The notes under the pieces: generated by a model
Told to the model about the DNA's origin: nothing
What the model saw: only the letters and a program-made list of their open reading frames with translations
The model's database searches: none
Shown: positions 1 through 8,952 of the stretch, piece after piece
Layout: every line of letters starts with the position of its first letter
Numbering within the stretch: position 1 is the stretch's first letter
NCBI RefSeq assembly: GCF_947504215.1
Contig: NZ_CANNGO010000014.1
Coordinates: forward strand, 55,514-119,513
Direction: 5' to 3'
Source of the DNA: an uncultured Ruegeria sp.
Lineage (GTDB): Bacteria > Pseudomonadota > Alphaproteobacteria > Rhodobacterales > Rhodobacteraceae
Length of the DNA: 64,000 nt
Program-made: the position numbers and the translations under genes

Positions 1-546
1 GACTGTTTCACCGGTCGGGTTGGCAAAGTCTGCTGAGAGATAGGCAAACTTGACGGCGCCGTCGCCGGCCGCCGCCCTGTATTCTGCAGCGCCCCGATTG
101 CCATTGATGCTCAGTTGATCAAAACGCGGTTCATACGCATCAAACGCATTGATCGCACCAAGATAGGTGGGCCAGCCCACTAATGCTGTATCTCCGGGCG
201 ACAAGAAAAGCTTGCCCAGATAGTCCAGCGCTTGTTGAGACCCCGACGTGATCAGCACATTGTCGATGTCACACTCCACACCGATCTGCCGCATATGGTC
301 CACCAGCCATTGGCGCAAAGGAACGTAGCCTTCGCTGATGGAATATTGCAGCGCCTGGTCCTTGCTCTCTGTTCCGAGCGCCGCTTGATACGCTTTGGCG
401 AACTCGTACGACGGAAAAAGCTTGGGGTCCGGGATGCCTCCGGCAAATGAAATGATGCCGGGTTGATCGAGCAGTTTCAGCAATTCGCGGATTTCCGACG
501 CCTTCATCCGAGAGGCTCGGGTGGCAAATAGCGGGTGCAGGGACAT
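1..546 (-). CDS. PLP-dependent aminotransferase, N-terminal part (cut by window edge)
   Basis: The reading frame opens at an ATG at 546 and is still open at base 1, giving 182 residues. Fold type I class I/II aminotransferase features are visible: GIISFAGGIPDPKLFP near residue 30, a SGSQQALDYLGKLF stretch, a GWPTYLG segment and an FANPTG turn at the truncated end. The PLP lysine lies outside the window. The look is that of the 2-aminoadipate/aromatic aminotransferase (LysN/MocR-like) branch; the substrate is unknown. It is divergent from the GntR-family gene at 698, which may control it. Confidence 0.85.
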   Translation of the reverse strand, partial: MSLHPLFATRASRMKASEIRELLKLLDQPGIISFAGGIPDPKLFPSYEFAKAYQAALGTESKDQALQYSISEGYVPLRQWLVDHMRQIGVECDIDNVLITSGSQQALDYLGKLFLSPGDTALVGWPTYLGAINAFDAYEPRFDQLSINGNRGAAEYRAAAGDGAVKFAYLSADFANPTGETV

Positions 547-663
547 GAGGCTCCTCCGATCTCAATTCGGGGCAGCTTAGGCAGGTGCACAACAAAGTCA
601 ACACTGCTGACCCAATGTTTCAATCGGCGTGAACCCGATCTTCTTGAATGTGCCCGGATTACG

Positions 664-682
664 TGGTCATATGATTTGACCA
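664..682. promoter_or_regulatory. Candidate FadR/GntR-type operator
   Basis: TGGTCA-N7-TGACCA is a perfect 6-bp inverted repeat 15 bp upstream of the regulator start, in the gap between divergent genes. FCD-type GntR regulators commonly bind TGGT...ACCA half-sites, though usually with a shorter spacer. Autoregulation, and control of the divergent aminotransferase, are inferences. Confidence 0.45.
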
Positions 683-697
683 ATTCCGGAAATCACC

Positions 698-1468
698 ATG
701 CCTTTCCAAAAAGTTCAGACCGAAAAACTCTCTCTTGCCGTTGTCCGACAGATTGAACTGCTGATCCTCCGCGGCATTCTGAGACCGGGCGAGCGTCTGC
801 CCTCAGAACGCGAGCTGGCCGAGCGTATGGGGGTATCGCGCCCGTCGCTGCGCGAAGCAATTTCAAACCTCCAGGACCAGGGGCTGCTGACCGCCAAGGC
901 TGGGTCCGGGATTTATGTGGCCGAGGTGCTGGGATCGGCCTTTTCACCGGCATTGATACAGTTGTTCAGCAGCCATGACGAAGCGGTGTTCGACTATCTA
1001 TCTTTCCGCCGGGACATGGAAGGGTTGGCCGCCGAACGGGCCACACGGCTTGGATCCGAGAGCGATCTGAAGGTTGTTCAGACGATATTCGATAAGATGG
1101 TCGCGGCGCATGACCGAAATGCCACCGAGGAAGAGGCGCAGCTAGACGCCCAGTTTCACATGGCCATCATCGAAGCCAGCCATAACGTCGTGATGCTGCA
1201 CATGATGCGGTCGATGTTCGATCTGCTGCGTCAGGGTGTGTTCTATAATCGCCAGATGATGTTCCAGCAGCGCACAACGCGCGACGCCATTCTGGATCAG
1301 CACCGCGCGATCAACGATGCATTACAAGACCGAGACCCCAAAGGTGCACGTGAAGCCGTCGAGCATCACCTGGGGTTTGTCGAACGCTGTATGGCGGATC
1401 AGCAAAAAGCCGCGCGGAACGAAGCGATTGCGCAGCAGCGGTTGGATCATGAAACCGCGCAGGGCTGA
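698..1468 (+). CDS. FadR/GntR family transcriptional regulator with FCD domain
   Basis: 256 residues. An N-terminal winged helix (about residues 10-78) carries the family hallmark LPSERELAERMGVSRPSLRE followed by the wing LTAKAGSGIYV. The all-helical FCD ligand domain follows (about 98-230), with the usual metal/ligand-binding Asp and His positions (DAQFHMAIIEASHN and later HRAINDAL and EHHLGF). PdhR/LldR/GlcC-like proteins share this build and sense small organic acids. The true effector is not visible. It ends before a 150-bp gap that holds the terminator of the opposite-strand ATP synthase operon. Confidence 0.88.
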   Translation: MPFQKVQTEKLSLAVVRQIELLILRGILRPGERLPSERELAERMGVSRPSLREAISNLQDQGLLTAKAGSGIYVAEVLGSAFSPALIQLFSSHDEAVFDYLSFRRDMEGLAAERATRLGSESDLKVVQTIFDKMVAAHDRNATEEEAQLDAQFHMAIIEASHNVVMLHMMRSMFDLLRQGVFYNRQMMFQQRTTRDAILDQHRAINDALQDRDPKGAREAVEHHLGFVERCMADQQKAARNEAIAQQRLDHETAQG

Positions 1469-1560
1469 CACAAATAGCGCGCAACGCTGAGGCTTATCTG
1501 GTCAATGCACATCCAGATCCGGTTTGCGCAATTCGCTAAAGTGGCCGAACTCTTAAGGCA

Positions 1561-1592
1561 AAGAAAAACCCGAGGGCCTTAGGCTCTCGGGT
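1561..1592 (-). terminator. Rho-independent terminator of the F0 ATP synthase operon
   Basis: Reading the minus strand, ACCCGAGAGCC and its complement form a GC-rich hairpin (1568-1592) with a 4-nt loop, followed by a run of T residues. It lies 25 bp past the atpF stop. Confidence 0.85.
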
Positions 1593-1617
1593 CATCATCT
1601 ATTTGCTGTAAGGCCGA

Positions 1618-2178
1618 TTAGTGCAGTTTTTCACCGACATCCGCAATAGAGGCGTCGATCAGCTTATTTGCCTGCGCAGCGGTCATTTGCTTGGCCAGCA
1701 CGGCGTTGGCGGCGGAAACCGCAACGGTGATGGCCTGATCGCGAACTTCCTTGACGGCCGACGCTTCAGCCGAAGCGATCTGATCCTGTGCCGCAGCCAG
1801 ACGGCGGGCAATGGATTGTTCCAGATCAACCTTGGCCTGTTCGGCAGCAAGCACGGCGTCTTCTTTGGCGGCCGCAACGATAGCGTCCGCTTGACCCTGA
1901 ACTTCGCGCTGCTTGCGTTCGTACGAGGCCAGCAGACTGCGGGCTTCTTCGTGCAGGGCACGGGCTTCGTCCAGTTCGGACTTGATGCCTTCGGCACGAT
2001 TGTCCAGCGCACCGCCAATCATGCCCGGTACCTTGAAGTAGAACAGGACCGCGATGAAGACGATGAAGCCCAGAAGCACGACAAAATCGGTATTGCCAAG
2101 CGAAAAGAACGGGCCACTTGCGGCCAGAGCAGGGCTGGCAGTGCCAACGGTCAGGATAAGGGCAAGAGTATTCCGCAT
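1618..2178 (-). CDS. atpF: F0F1 ATP synthase subunit b
   Basis: 186 residues; one of two peripheral-stalk subunits that tie F1 to subunit a. A hydrophobic N-terminal membrane anchor (about residues 28-52, FVVLLGFIVFIAVLFYF) is followed by a long charged, Ala/Glu-rich coiled coil that continues almost to the C-terminus. A short cleavable-looking hydrophobic leader precedes the anchor. Last gene of the operon, 5 bp after the b' gene, with a terminator directly downstream. Alphaproteobacteria carry F0 and F1 genes in separate operons, which fits the absence of F1 genes here. Confidence 0.95.
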   Translation of the reverse strand: MRNTLALILTVGTASPALAASGPFFSLGNTDFVVLLGFIVFIAVLFYFKVPGMIGGALDNRAEGIKSELDEARALHEEARSLLASYERKQREVQGQADAIVAAAKEDAVLAAEQAKVDLEQSIARRLAAAQDQIASAEASAVKEVRDQAITVAVSAANAVLAKQMTAAQANKLIDASIADVGEKLH

Positions 2179-2183
2179 GTCAC

Positions 2184-2735
2184 TTATCCTTTCGTCTGCG
2201 CGTCAACGGCACCGTCGATGGCTTTGGCATCTGCCTTGCCACCCAGTGCAGTGACCAGTTCAGCTGCCGTATCCTTGGCAACCACTTGAATACTATCCAG
2301 CGCGCTGGCCCGGATGCCAGCAATTGCCTTTTCCGATTCAGCCGTTTTGGCAGCAATTTCCAAGTCTGCCATGGCAATCGCGTCATCCAGACCGGACTGG
2401 ATTTCAGCGCGGGCCTCGGCAGCAATACGCTGTGCCTCGGCGCGGGCATCGGCCAACGCCTTGTTGTAGGCCTCTTCAGCTTCAACAGCCTTGGCCTTCA
2501 GGTCTTCGGCTGCAGCCAGGTCATTTGTAATGGTCCCCTGACGTTCCGCCAGGATTGCCGCGATGCGAGGCAAGGCCACGCGGGACAGGACCAGAAAGAT
2601 GACGACCAGCGTAATGACCAGCCAGAAAATCTGGTTGGGGAACCAATCGAAGCAGAGCTGCGGCATACCGATGGCAGAGCCATAAGCGTCGACGCACGAG
2701 CCAGCTATTTCTTCGGCAATGGGTTCAGTCGCCAT
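2184..2735 (-). CDS. atpX: F0F1 ATP synthase subunit b'
   Basis: 183 residues; the second, diverged b-type stalk subunit typical of photosynthetic lineages and their relatives (also named atpF2 or atpG in databases). There is an N-terminal extension, a single membrane segment near residues 35-55 ([17 protein letters not shown]), then a coiled-coil stalk helix rich in Ala and Glu. The start at 2735 has a strong GGAGGA ribosome binding site. It lies between subunit c and subunit b, the standard order for this operon. Confidence 0.94.
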   Translation of the reverse strand: MATEPIAEEIAGSCVDAYGSAIGMPQLCFDWFPNQIFWLVITLVVIFLVLSRVALPRIAAILAERQGTITNDLAAAEDLKAKAVEAEEAYNKALADARAEAQRIAAEARAEIQSGLDDAIAMADLEIAAKTAESEKAIAGIRASALDSIQVVAKDTAAELVTALGGKADAKAIDGAVDAQTKG

Positions 2736-2821
2736 GTTGTCCTCCGTCGGAACGTTGTCTTTACAACAGGTAGGCCGCTATGGCTTGGGCCCACCTGCGC
2801 GTAAGGATCAGGTTCCGCTGG

Positions 2822-3046
2822 TTAGACGGCGAACATCAGCAGCAGCGAGACCAGGAATGCGAAGATCCCCAGAGCTTCTGCGAATGCGATACCGATGAAC
2901 AGGGTTGCGGTCTGCGAAGCAGCCGCCGAAGGGTTGCGCAGGGCGCCGGCCAGGAAGTTGCCTGCAACGTTGCCCACCCCGATTGCGGCTGCGCCGGAAC
3001 CGATTGCTGCCAGGCCTGCGCCGATGTGTGCGAGATCGCCTTCCAT
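2822..3046 (-). CDS. atpE: F0F1 ATP synthase subunit c
   Basis: 74 residues, two hydrophobic helices joined by a polar loop: the proteolipid of the rotary c-ring. Helix 1 is Gly/Ala-rich ([17 protein letters not shown]), the loop carries LRNPSA, and helix 2 contains the essential proton-binding carboxylate as a Glu in [11 protein letters not shown]. Length and residues are fully canonical. It follows atpB by about 50 bp and precedes the b' gene by 86 bp. Confidence 0.97.
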   Translation of the reverse strand: MEGDLAHIGAGLAAIGSGAAAIGVGNVAGNFLAGALRNPSAAASQTATLFIGIAFAEALGIFAFLVSLLLMFAV

Positions 3047-3094
3047 GATGTTTCTCCTTACGAATTGGAAGTTTCGATGTTTGGGTATCGGACC

Positions 3095-3853
3095 TTAGTG
3101 CGACGGATGCAGCGCATCCTTGAGATAAACACAGGTCAGAATGGTGAAGACGTAGGCCTGAATGAAGGACACGAGGACCTCAAGGCCGTACATTGCGGTG
3201 ATCGCCAGAACGGACACCGGTGAGATCACAGCGATTGCGGCAAAGCCTGCAAACACCTTGATCACGGCGTGACCCGCCATAACGTTACCGGCAAGACGAA
3301 TAGAGTGGCTGACCGGGCGTACGAAGTACGAGATCAGCTCGATGATCGCCAGGACAGGGCGCAGCGCCAGAGGCGCGCTGGACACCCAGAACAGGCCCAG
3401 GAACGCGGCGCCGTTCTTGACGAAACCAAGGATGGTCACGGTCAGGAACACGGCCAGTGCCAACGGGATGGTCACGGCGAAATGCGATGTGGTGGTGAAT
3501 GATGTCGGGATCATACCCAGGAAGTTCGCACAGACAATGAACATGAACAGCGTCATGACATAGGGAAAGTACTTGACGCCTTCCTTGCCACAAATGTCTT
3601 CCAACATCTTGTAGATAAAGCCGTAGGTCAATTCGGCGACCGACTGCATCCGGGTCGGAACAATCGCGCGCTTCGAAGTGCTAAGAACCAGCAGACCAAA
3701 GATCGCGGCAATGGCCAGGAACATCCACAGGGTCACGTTGGTGGGCGTGTACCAGGCAATCGCACCGTCGCCGAACAACGGCTTGACGATGAACTGGTCC
3801 ATCGGGTGGAATACCAGGCTGCTGCCTTCTGCTGCGGTGGTCTCAGTCGCCAC
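3095..3853 (-). CDS. atpB: F0F1 ATP synthase subunit a
   Basis: 252 residues, five to six transmembrane helices; the stator half-channel that passes protons to the c-ring. The conserved essential Arg is in the [14 protein letters not shown] helix, and the C-terminal helix carries the family's [13 protein letters not shown] segment. It follows atpI with a 2-bp gap, so the two are translated from one message. Confidence 0.97.
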   Translation of the reverse strand: MATETTAAEGSSLVFHPMDQFIVKPLFGDGAIAWYTPTNVTLWMFLAIAAIFGLLVLSTSKRAIVPTRMQSVAELTYGFIYKMLEDICGKEGVKYFPYVMTLFMFIVCANFLGMIPTSFTTTSHFAVTIPLALAVFLTVTILGFVKNGAAFLGLFWVSSAPLALRPVLAIIELISYFVRPVSHSIRLAGNVMAGHAVIKVFAGFAAIAVISPVSVLAITAMYGLEVLVSFIQAYVFTILTCVYLKDALHPSH

Positions 3854-3855
3854 GT

Positions 3856-4188
3856 TCAGTCCCTCTCGTCCTTATCGGTGGCCTCGGCCGCCGTTTGTTT
3901 CTCTTGAGCCTGTTGTGCGCTGCGGAGCATAACCTTTACCCCGGCGACAAGACCCAGCAATGTGAACAGCACCAGAAAGATCGGGAGCGTCCCGAACAGG
4001 CTGTCGAGCCCGTATCCGATGCCAAATCCGATCCCCAGACCGGATACCATTTCAATGACCATCCGCCAGGCAAGCTCGCCCCCCGAATAGTCAGCGTCTG
4101 CGCGGGTCTCAGGCTGTTTGGCCTTTTTCGCCGCATCGATCTTGGCCTCCAGCTGCGCCATACGCTGCTTTTGGTCATCATCAGTCAC
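3856..4188 (-). CDS. atpI: ATP synthase assembly protein AtpI/AtpZ type
   Basis: 110 residues. A charged N-terminal coiled segment is followed by two membrane helices (about residues 42-62 and 68-88) with Gly-rich [13 protein letters not shown] between. The family helps assemble the c-ring and/or transports Mg2+/Ca2+, and is usually the first gene of the F0 operon, as here. The C-terminus is hydrophilic and acidic. Confidence 0.88.
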   Translation of the reverse strand: MTDDDQKQRMAQLEAKIDAAKKAKQPETRADADYSGGELAWRMVIEMVSGLGIGFGIGYGLDSLFGTLPIFLVLFTLLGLVAGVKVMLRSAQQAQEKQTAAEATDKDERD

Positions 4189-4381
4189 GGGCGTTTTCCT
4201 CGCACAGTCTTGAAGCTAGGTGCTAAGGGCGCGCGGCCACAGAGTCAACGCCATTGACCGCCGCAATTGACGCAGCTCAACATGTTGATTTATAAATACT
4301 AAACCGACATCCAATGAAGACCACTCTGTCCAACAAGACCCCGCCGCGGCTACAAACCCGCGAAATCGTATATTCAACCAA

Positions 4382-4756
4382 ATGGTTGACCAAACTCAGG
4401 CACTGTGGTTCAGCAAAAGCATGTCCAAAGATCTCGACACTGTATTTGCCGCCCTTGCCGATCCGACCCGCCGCGCCATTCTTGCCATGCTGCTCGAGGA
4501 TGATATGGCCGTGACAGATGTGGCTGAACCGTTTGAGATATCGCTGGCAGCCATCTCAAAACATCTGGTCATCCTGACCAAGGCTGGTCTGATTTCACAG
4601 GAAAAACGGGGGCGTGTGAAATGGTGCAAGCTGGAGCCCGACGCCTTGCGGGCTGCGTCTGTCTGGATGCAGGGGTTTGGTCAATTCGAACCCGTCAACC
4701 TGGACGCGTTCGAAAGGTTTCTGGAAATTGAGCTTCCGGCAACGGACGACACCTAG
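4382..4756 (+). CDS. ArsR/SmtB-family winged-helix regulator (SdpR-like)
   Basis: 124 residues. The winged helix spans about residues 18-95: FAALADPTRRAIL, then the recognition helix in ISLAAISKHLVILTKAGLI, then the wing EKRGRVKWCKLEP. The metal-binding ELCVCDL-type cysteines of classical ArsR are absent, so it is probably of the metal-independent group often paired with an AHSA1/SRPBCC gene; no such partner is present here. An alternative start is the ATG at 4421. It runs towards the stress protein gene downstream, leaving 7 bp. Confidence 0.85.
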   Translation: MVDQTQALWFSKSMSKDLDTVFAALADPTRRAILAMLLEDDMAVTDVAEPFEISLAAISKHLVILTKAGLISQEKRGRVKWCKLEPDALRAASVWMQGFGQFEPVNLDAFERFLEIELPATDDT

Positions 4757-4763
4757 GTTGGGC

Positions 4764-5177
4764 CTATCTAACCACGAATACAGACACCTTGGCGTGCTTG
4801 GCCAGATATCCCGCATGGCTTGAGAATATATAATCGGTGATCCGCGGCGCGTGCGTTCCCACGACGATCAGATCGGCGCCGATTTCTTCTGCGGCGCGTG
4901 TGAGATCTCCATCAACTTCGGCTGCCACGTCAACCGAATGAATGTTGCGCGTTTCTACCTGCGACCCGCTTTGTTCGGCCAGTTGGTCGGCAAACGCCGC
5001 GAGGTCCTTGGCAATCGCCGAGTCGGATTGGGTGACATCGCCGGGTTGCGTACCGGTTACACTGACTGCGGTGATCCTGGCATTCTGCCATTTGGCCACC
5101 TCTGCCGCGACCTTGGTGGCTTTGTGTACCTCTGGCGGCATATGCAGATCAACTGGGATCATGATGTGGTCGAACAT
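4764..5177 (-). CDS. Universal stress protein, UspA family
   Basis: 137 residues, one Usp domain. It starts with MFDHIMIPVDLH (nucleotide-binding Asp) and ends with the ATP-loop region VVGTHAPRITDY...SSHAGYLAKHAKVSVFVV, which keeps the Gly and Ser positions of the ATP-binding motif in a slightly diverged form. A GAGAGGAGA ribosome binding site precedes the ATG. Such proteins aid survival under energy or oxidative stress. Confidence 0.9.
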   Translation of the reverse strand: MFDHIMIPVDLHMPPEVHKATKVAAEVAKWQNARITAVSVTGTQPGDVTQSDSAIAKDLAAFADQLAEQSGSQVETRNIHSVDVAAEVDGDLTRAAEEIGADLIVVGTHAPRITDYIFSSHAGYLAKHAKVSVFVVR

Positions 5178-5273
5178 AGCTTTCTCCTCTCATTCACAAG
5201 GATGGTAGAAGGGACGCTCGATAGTGGCCTTGATCTGCCTCAAGGGGTGTTGTGGCGGCAAACCCACCCGGGG

Positions 5274-5552
5274 TTATCCTTCCTGACTGTACTCCACGCC
5301 AAAAACAACTCCGGTCGGGCCGGCCTGACACAGCCAGGGTGCTTCGGCGCCGACGACCGAGACCGTCGTGACCGATCCGGCCGGCACCGATTGCGTCGAT
5401 ACGGCGGTAACGTCACTTGCACGCACGCCGGTTTGGGCCGAGACGAGTGCCTCGCAACTGGCTTGCAAATCGGAAACGTCCGAGCTGCTTTGAGTGCCCG
5501 GTGCGCATGCGCCTAAAACAAACAGAATGGAAACATAGTAACGTCGGTTCAT
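5274..5552 (-). CDS. Small hypothetical lipoprotein
   Basis: 92 residues. A short signal peptide ends in the lipobox VLGAC (Cys near residue 16). The mature part is Ser/Thr/Val-rich with two further Cys residues (ASCEAL and WLCQAG) that could form a disulfide, and a VVGAEAPWLCQAGPTG segment. It is not a family I can name. Similar short lipoproteins are common in the Roseobacter group. Confidence 0.65.
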   Translation of the reverse strand: MNRRYYVSILFVLGACAPGTQSSSDVSDLQASCEALVSAQTGVRASDVTAVSTQSVPAGSVTTVSVVGAEAPWLCQAGPTGVVFGVEYSQEG

Positions 5553-5648
5553 AATAAAGCCTTTAAGTCTGCGGCCAGATCAGGGGCTGGCCTTTCCTTT
5601 TGATGCTGCCAGAACCTGCCCGGAAAGCAAGTTTCAACTAGGATTACT

Positions 5649-6548
5649 TTACTTAGGCGCAGAGCTTGAAATCTCGTCTTTCAGCAGCAAAAGCAAAGCG
5701 ACGATCGTCAATACCACGCCAATGATGATCAGCCCTGGCGGCACACCGTTGCCTAGCGCGACCTCCCACAAGATCACCCAGCTGGGCACCAGATAGGTAT
5801 AAGCCATGACCTTGGCCGATGGCAGGCGCAGCGCAGCGAACTGCACCAGAACAAAGCTGGCTGCAGTGGCAAAAAAGGATAGGTACAAAAGGCCGATCCA
5901 GACAATCCCAGGTAACGCCGCCCAATCGGTTGCAACGATATCGGACCATCCAAAAACACCAAGCAACAGACAACCAGCCAGCAATGTGCCAAAGGTGAAC
6001 ACCACTGCGGGCTCGCCCCTGTTCAGTTTCCGAACCATCGGTGTGTATACTGCATGCGCCGCACAACCGCAAAAGTAGATGATTTCCCCTATACCAATCT
6101 CAAAGGCCCGAAACGCCTGCCAGTCTGCGCGAAATATCACCCATAACGCGCCGACAGCGCCGACGGTGAGGGCCAACGCCATGCGTGACGTGGTGACCTG
6201 CCGCAAAAGAAACCACCCGGCAACAGCCGACATCACCGGGGTCAGAGTGAACACCGCTGCTGCGCTGACCGGCGGCGCGGTCTTGAGGCCGTAAAACATC
6301 AGCACAAAATAGGCCGCGAACAAGCCGCCCAATATGAAGTACCGCCAGGGCGCTTGCATGGCGTCCCGTGACACCCCAGTCGTAATCAGCGCAGCAACCC
6401 CGATCACCACCGCCGCGATGGCAAATCGAACCGCGTTCAACGCGGCCGGAGCGATTTCATTGGCAATCATCGACCCAAGTGAGAAACTGCCTGCGACCAG
6501 AGCCGAGAACACCAACATGGCCAGATGGCCACGCGCCTGTGCGCTCAT
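5649..6548 (-). CDS. DMT-superfamily EamA exporter
   Basis: 299 residues with ten predicted membrane helices, built as two EamA repeats (five helices each). Drug/metabolite transporters of this type export amino acids or small metabolites. The ATG at 6548 is chosen because it overlaps the TGA of the upstream LysR gene as ATGA and begins the first helix (MLVFSALVAGSFSLGSMIA); the longer open frame upstream lies inside the LysR gene. Regulator and exporter therefore look like one transcription unit. The substrate cannot be read from sequence. Confidence 0.9.
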   Translation of the reverse strand: MSAQARGHLAMLVFSALVAGSFSLGSMIANEIAPAALNAVRFAIAAVVIGVAALITTGVSRDAMQAPWRYFILGGLFAAYFVLMFYGLKTAPPVSAAAVFTLTPVMSAVAGWFLLRQVTTSRMALALTVGAVGALWVIFRADWQAFRAFEIGIGEIIYFCGCAAHAVYTPMVRKLNRGEPAVVFTFGTLLAGCLLLGVFGWSDIVATDWAALPGIVWIGLLYLSFFATAASFVLVQFAALRLPSAKVMAYTYLVPSWVILWEVALGNGVPPGLIIIGVVLTIVALLLLLKDEISSSAPK

Positions 6549-7423
6549 GGCAGCCAGCCCTTGGCCTGTTCTTTCAGGTATTTCAAAAAGGCCTGCACCT
6601 TGGTTGTGCGATGCAAATCGACATGAGTCACAAGCCACAGCTTGCCGGACCATTCCGGTAGCGGGTCCATGACCTCTTCCAACTCGGGGAGGCGCGCCGC
6701 TTCCCATCGGGCCATGAACCCGATCCCGGCCCCGGCCCGGACTGCCTCGCCACCCGTGAAGTTGTTCGAACAGCGGAATGTGATCGCCTGGGCGGGGGCA
6801 TTGGCACGCAACCACCGCGAAAACGGGGCGCGGCTGTTTTCATCATCGTTGCCGACAAAGGCGTGGTTGGCGAAATCCTCCACACCAGAAGGTTTGCCGC
6901 GTCGCGCGATATAGTCCTTGCTCGCAAACAGTCCGACCTCTTGCGGAATAAACGGCTGCACCACATTGTCGGGCTGGTCGGGAGCGGCCCCGGCCCGGAT
7001 GGCCACATGCGCTTCGCCATATTCAAGCCGGAACAGGCGATCACCGGTCAAATAGCGCACGATCAGATCAGGATGCGTTCTTTGAAACTCGCTGAGTGTC
7101 GGCACAATCAAAGGCGCCAATGAGGCCAGCGAGGTTACAACCAATTCGCCCGAGACGTCATCGCCCCGGCCCTTCATCCGACCGACAAGCTGGTTGAACT
7201 GATCTTCGGTGGCCTGGGCCACCCGCAACAGATCTTCTCCGGCCTCGGTCGGCGTATAGCCACGCGCGTGACGCTGGAAGAGTTTGACGCCCAACCGGGC
7301 CTCAATTGCATCGATGTGACGGATCACCGTGGCGTGGTGGACACCCAATACTTCGGCAGCGCCGCTCACCGTTCCCATCCGCGCCACCTGATAGGCGGTT
7401 CTCACTTCGTCCCAATTATCCAT
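6545..7423 (-). CDS. LysR family transcriptional regulator
   Basis: 292 residues. An N-terminal helix-turn-helix (about 1-62, MGTVSGAAEVLGVHHATVIRH) is followed by a substrate-binding-type effector domain. The start at 7423 has a GAAGG site; an in-frame ATG 72 bp upstream lacks one. It is co-transcribed with the EamA exporter (4-nt overlap) and divergent from the azoreductase, with a 15-bp palindrome between them. The HHATVIRHIDAIEARLG form of the helix-turn-helix resembles GcvA-unlike, short-effector LysR proteins that control neighbouring exporters. Confidence 0.9.
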   Translation of the reverse strand: MDNWDEVRTAYQVARMGTVSGAAEVLGVHHATVIRHIDAIEARLGVKLFQRHARGYTPTEAGEDLLRVAQATEDQFNQLVGRMKGRGDDVSGELVVTSLASLAPLIVPTLSEFQRTHPDLIVRYLTGDRLFRLEYGEAHVAIRAGAAPDQPDNVVQPFIPQEVGLFASKDYIARRGKPSGVEDFANHAFVGNDDENSRAPFSRWLRANAPAQAITFRCSNNFTGGEAVRAGAGIGFMARWEAARLPELEEVMDPLPEWSGKLWLVTHVDLHRTTKVQAFLKYLKEQAKGWLP

Positions 7424-7448
7424 GGCAGTGCCTTCTTTGTGCAATTTC

Positions 7449-7463
7449 CAACAGTAACTGTTG
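7449..7463. promoter_or_regulatory. Candidate LysR operator: 15-bp palindrome
   Basis: CAACAGT-A-ACTGTTG is a perfect palindrome around one central base. It lies 25 bp upstream of the LysR start and 81 bp upstream of the azoreductase start, where a divergently acting LysR protein would bind. Binding is inferred. Confidence 0.4.
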
Positions 7464-7544
7464 ATGTATCCGAGTTTTGTTCGTGAGTGCAACATTCATA
7501 TTGAAGGGAAGCCAAAGACCAACCCTCTCAAAGGACGCCAAGAC

Positions 7545-8126
7545 ATGACCAAAACTATCCTTCACATCGACGCCTCGGCCCGCCGCACCGGTTCAGCAAC
7601 CCGCGATCTTTCCAATCGGATCGTCAGGCACCTGGGTGCCAACCGCATCATCCGGCGTGATCTGGCCAGCCCTCTGCCGCTGCTGACCGAAGACTGGATT
7701 GCTGCAAACTTTACACCTGCCGATGATCGCGACTCGGTACAGCGTGACCGGCTGGCCCTGTCGGACGAGTTGGTACAGGAGCTGCAGGATGCGGACACGA
7801 TTGTTATCGGTTTGCCGATCTACAACTTTTCGGTGCCCGCAGCGTTCAAGGCCTGGATCGACCTTGTTGCCCGCGTCGGCCTGACATTCAGCTACAGCGA
7901 AAACGGCCCTAAAGGGTTGCTGGAAGGCAAGCGCGCCGTTCTGGCCATCGCCTCGGGCGGAACGGCTGTCGGATCCGAGGTCGACTATGCTTCGGGCTAT
8001 GCCCGCCATGTGCTGGGCTTCATCGGAATCACCGATGTCGATGTCGTCGCCGCCGATCAAATGGCGCTGGATCCCGAAAACACCCTCAGCACCGCACAAA
8101 AGGCTGTAAGCGAGCTGGCCGCCTAA
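7545..8126 (+). CDS. azoR: FMN-dependent NADH azoreductase / quinone reductase
   Basis: 193 residues, flavodoxin-like fold. The phosphate-binding loop is HIDASARRTGSATRDL at the N-terminus; the isoalloxazine-contact loop GLPIYNFSVPAAFKAWID comes near residue 85, then RVGLTFSY and the AIASGG loop. AzoR reduces quinones, and incidentally azo dyes, with NADH. The start at 7545 matches the family's MTKTILHID; an upstream in-frame codon in the intergenic region is not used. Divergent from the LysR gene. Confidence 0.88.
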   Translation: MTKTILHIDASARRTGSATRDLSNRIVRHLGANRIIRRDLASPLPLLTEDWIAANFTPADDRDSVQRDRLALSDELVQELQDADTIVIGLPIYNFSVPAAFKAWIDLVARVGLTFSYSENGPKGLLEGKRAVLAIASGGTAVGSEVDYASGYARHVLGFIGITDVDVVAADQMALDPENTLSTAQKAVSELAA

Positions 8127-8200
8127 TCCCCCTCTGGTGCTGTGCCGCCAAAGCGTTCAATCTGTTCAGAGGTTTCTCTCGGCAGATTGGACGTTTTGTC

Positions 8201-8944
8201 ATGAAAAAGATCGGAATTCTTGGGGGCGTCGGCTGGGCATCGACCGTAGACTACTACCGGGCCATCGCTGAAGGTGCGAGCAGTCACTTTGCCAAATGCG
8301 GCCACGGATCCCCGCTTCCGATCCCTCCGATGACAATCGAATCTGTTGTGCAGGCCCACACGCGCGCGCTGCGAGGGATGGCCGGCGATGAAGACAGCTG
8401 GGCAGATTTCGATGCGGTGTTTCGTGCGGCTTTGCTGACTCTGGAGCGGGCCGGATGTGATTTTGGGATTATCGCATCCAATACGCCGCATGCCCGCCTG
8501 CATGCGATCCGGCGCGGTGTAAGCATGCCGATCCTCAGCATTTTTGACGCGACCGCCGAAGCAACCGCCAAAACCGGGGCTGAAAAGGCGCTGGTCCTCG
8601 GCACTTCGGTGACGATGGAAGCTCGCAACTACGCTGACCGGCTTTCGGTTGAAGGTATTTCGGCAAACGAACGCTTGCCCCAGCCCGAGATCGCAAAAAT
8701 GCAGTCGATGATCGATACCGATTTCTATGGCGGAGCCTCCGAGAACGCACGCGGCCGGCTGCTGGCTTATTGCAACAGGCACGCCACGCCGGGCACCGCC
8801 ATCCTGCTGGCCTGTACCGAATTACCGCTGGCCTTTCCAAACCATTTGGATGATCCGGTGTTCAAGGCCGCGGGGCATCTGTTTGTTAACCCGTCCGCAG
8901 CCCATGTTGCTGCGGCCCTGACCGAAGCGCTTGAGGAAGGCTGA
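8201..8944 (+). CDS. Aspartate/glutamate racemase family protein, first catalytic Cys replaced
   Basis: 247 residues. The N-terminal MKKIGILGGVGWASTVDYYR is the family signature for the cofactor-independent Asp/Glu racemase fold. The second catalytic cysteine is present (ACTELPL, C205). At the first site the usual Cys-Asn-Thr is Ser-Asn-Thr (S93 in IIASNTPH). Two-base racemases need both thiols; one-thiol members can be one-way epimerases or act on another substrate. The substrate is therefore open. Confidence 0.82.
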   Translation: MKKIGILGGVGWASTVDYYRAIAEGASSHFAKCGHGSPLPIPPMTIESVVQAHTRALRGMAGDEDSWADFDAVFRAALLTLERAGCDFGIIASNTPHARLHAIRRGVSMPILSIFDATAEATAKTGAEKALVLGTSVTMEARNYADRLSVEGISANERLPQPEIAKMQSMIDTDFYGGASENARGRLLAYCNRHATPGTAILLACTELPLAFPNHLDDPVFKAAGHLFVNPSAAHVAAALTEALEEG

Positions 8945-8952
8945 GCCTTAGT

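Noticed and set aside
6549..6815. Longer start for the EamA exporter
   Set aside because: Lies within the LysR coding region, and the first helix begins at the ATG overlapping the LysR stop.
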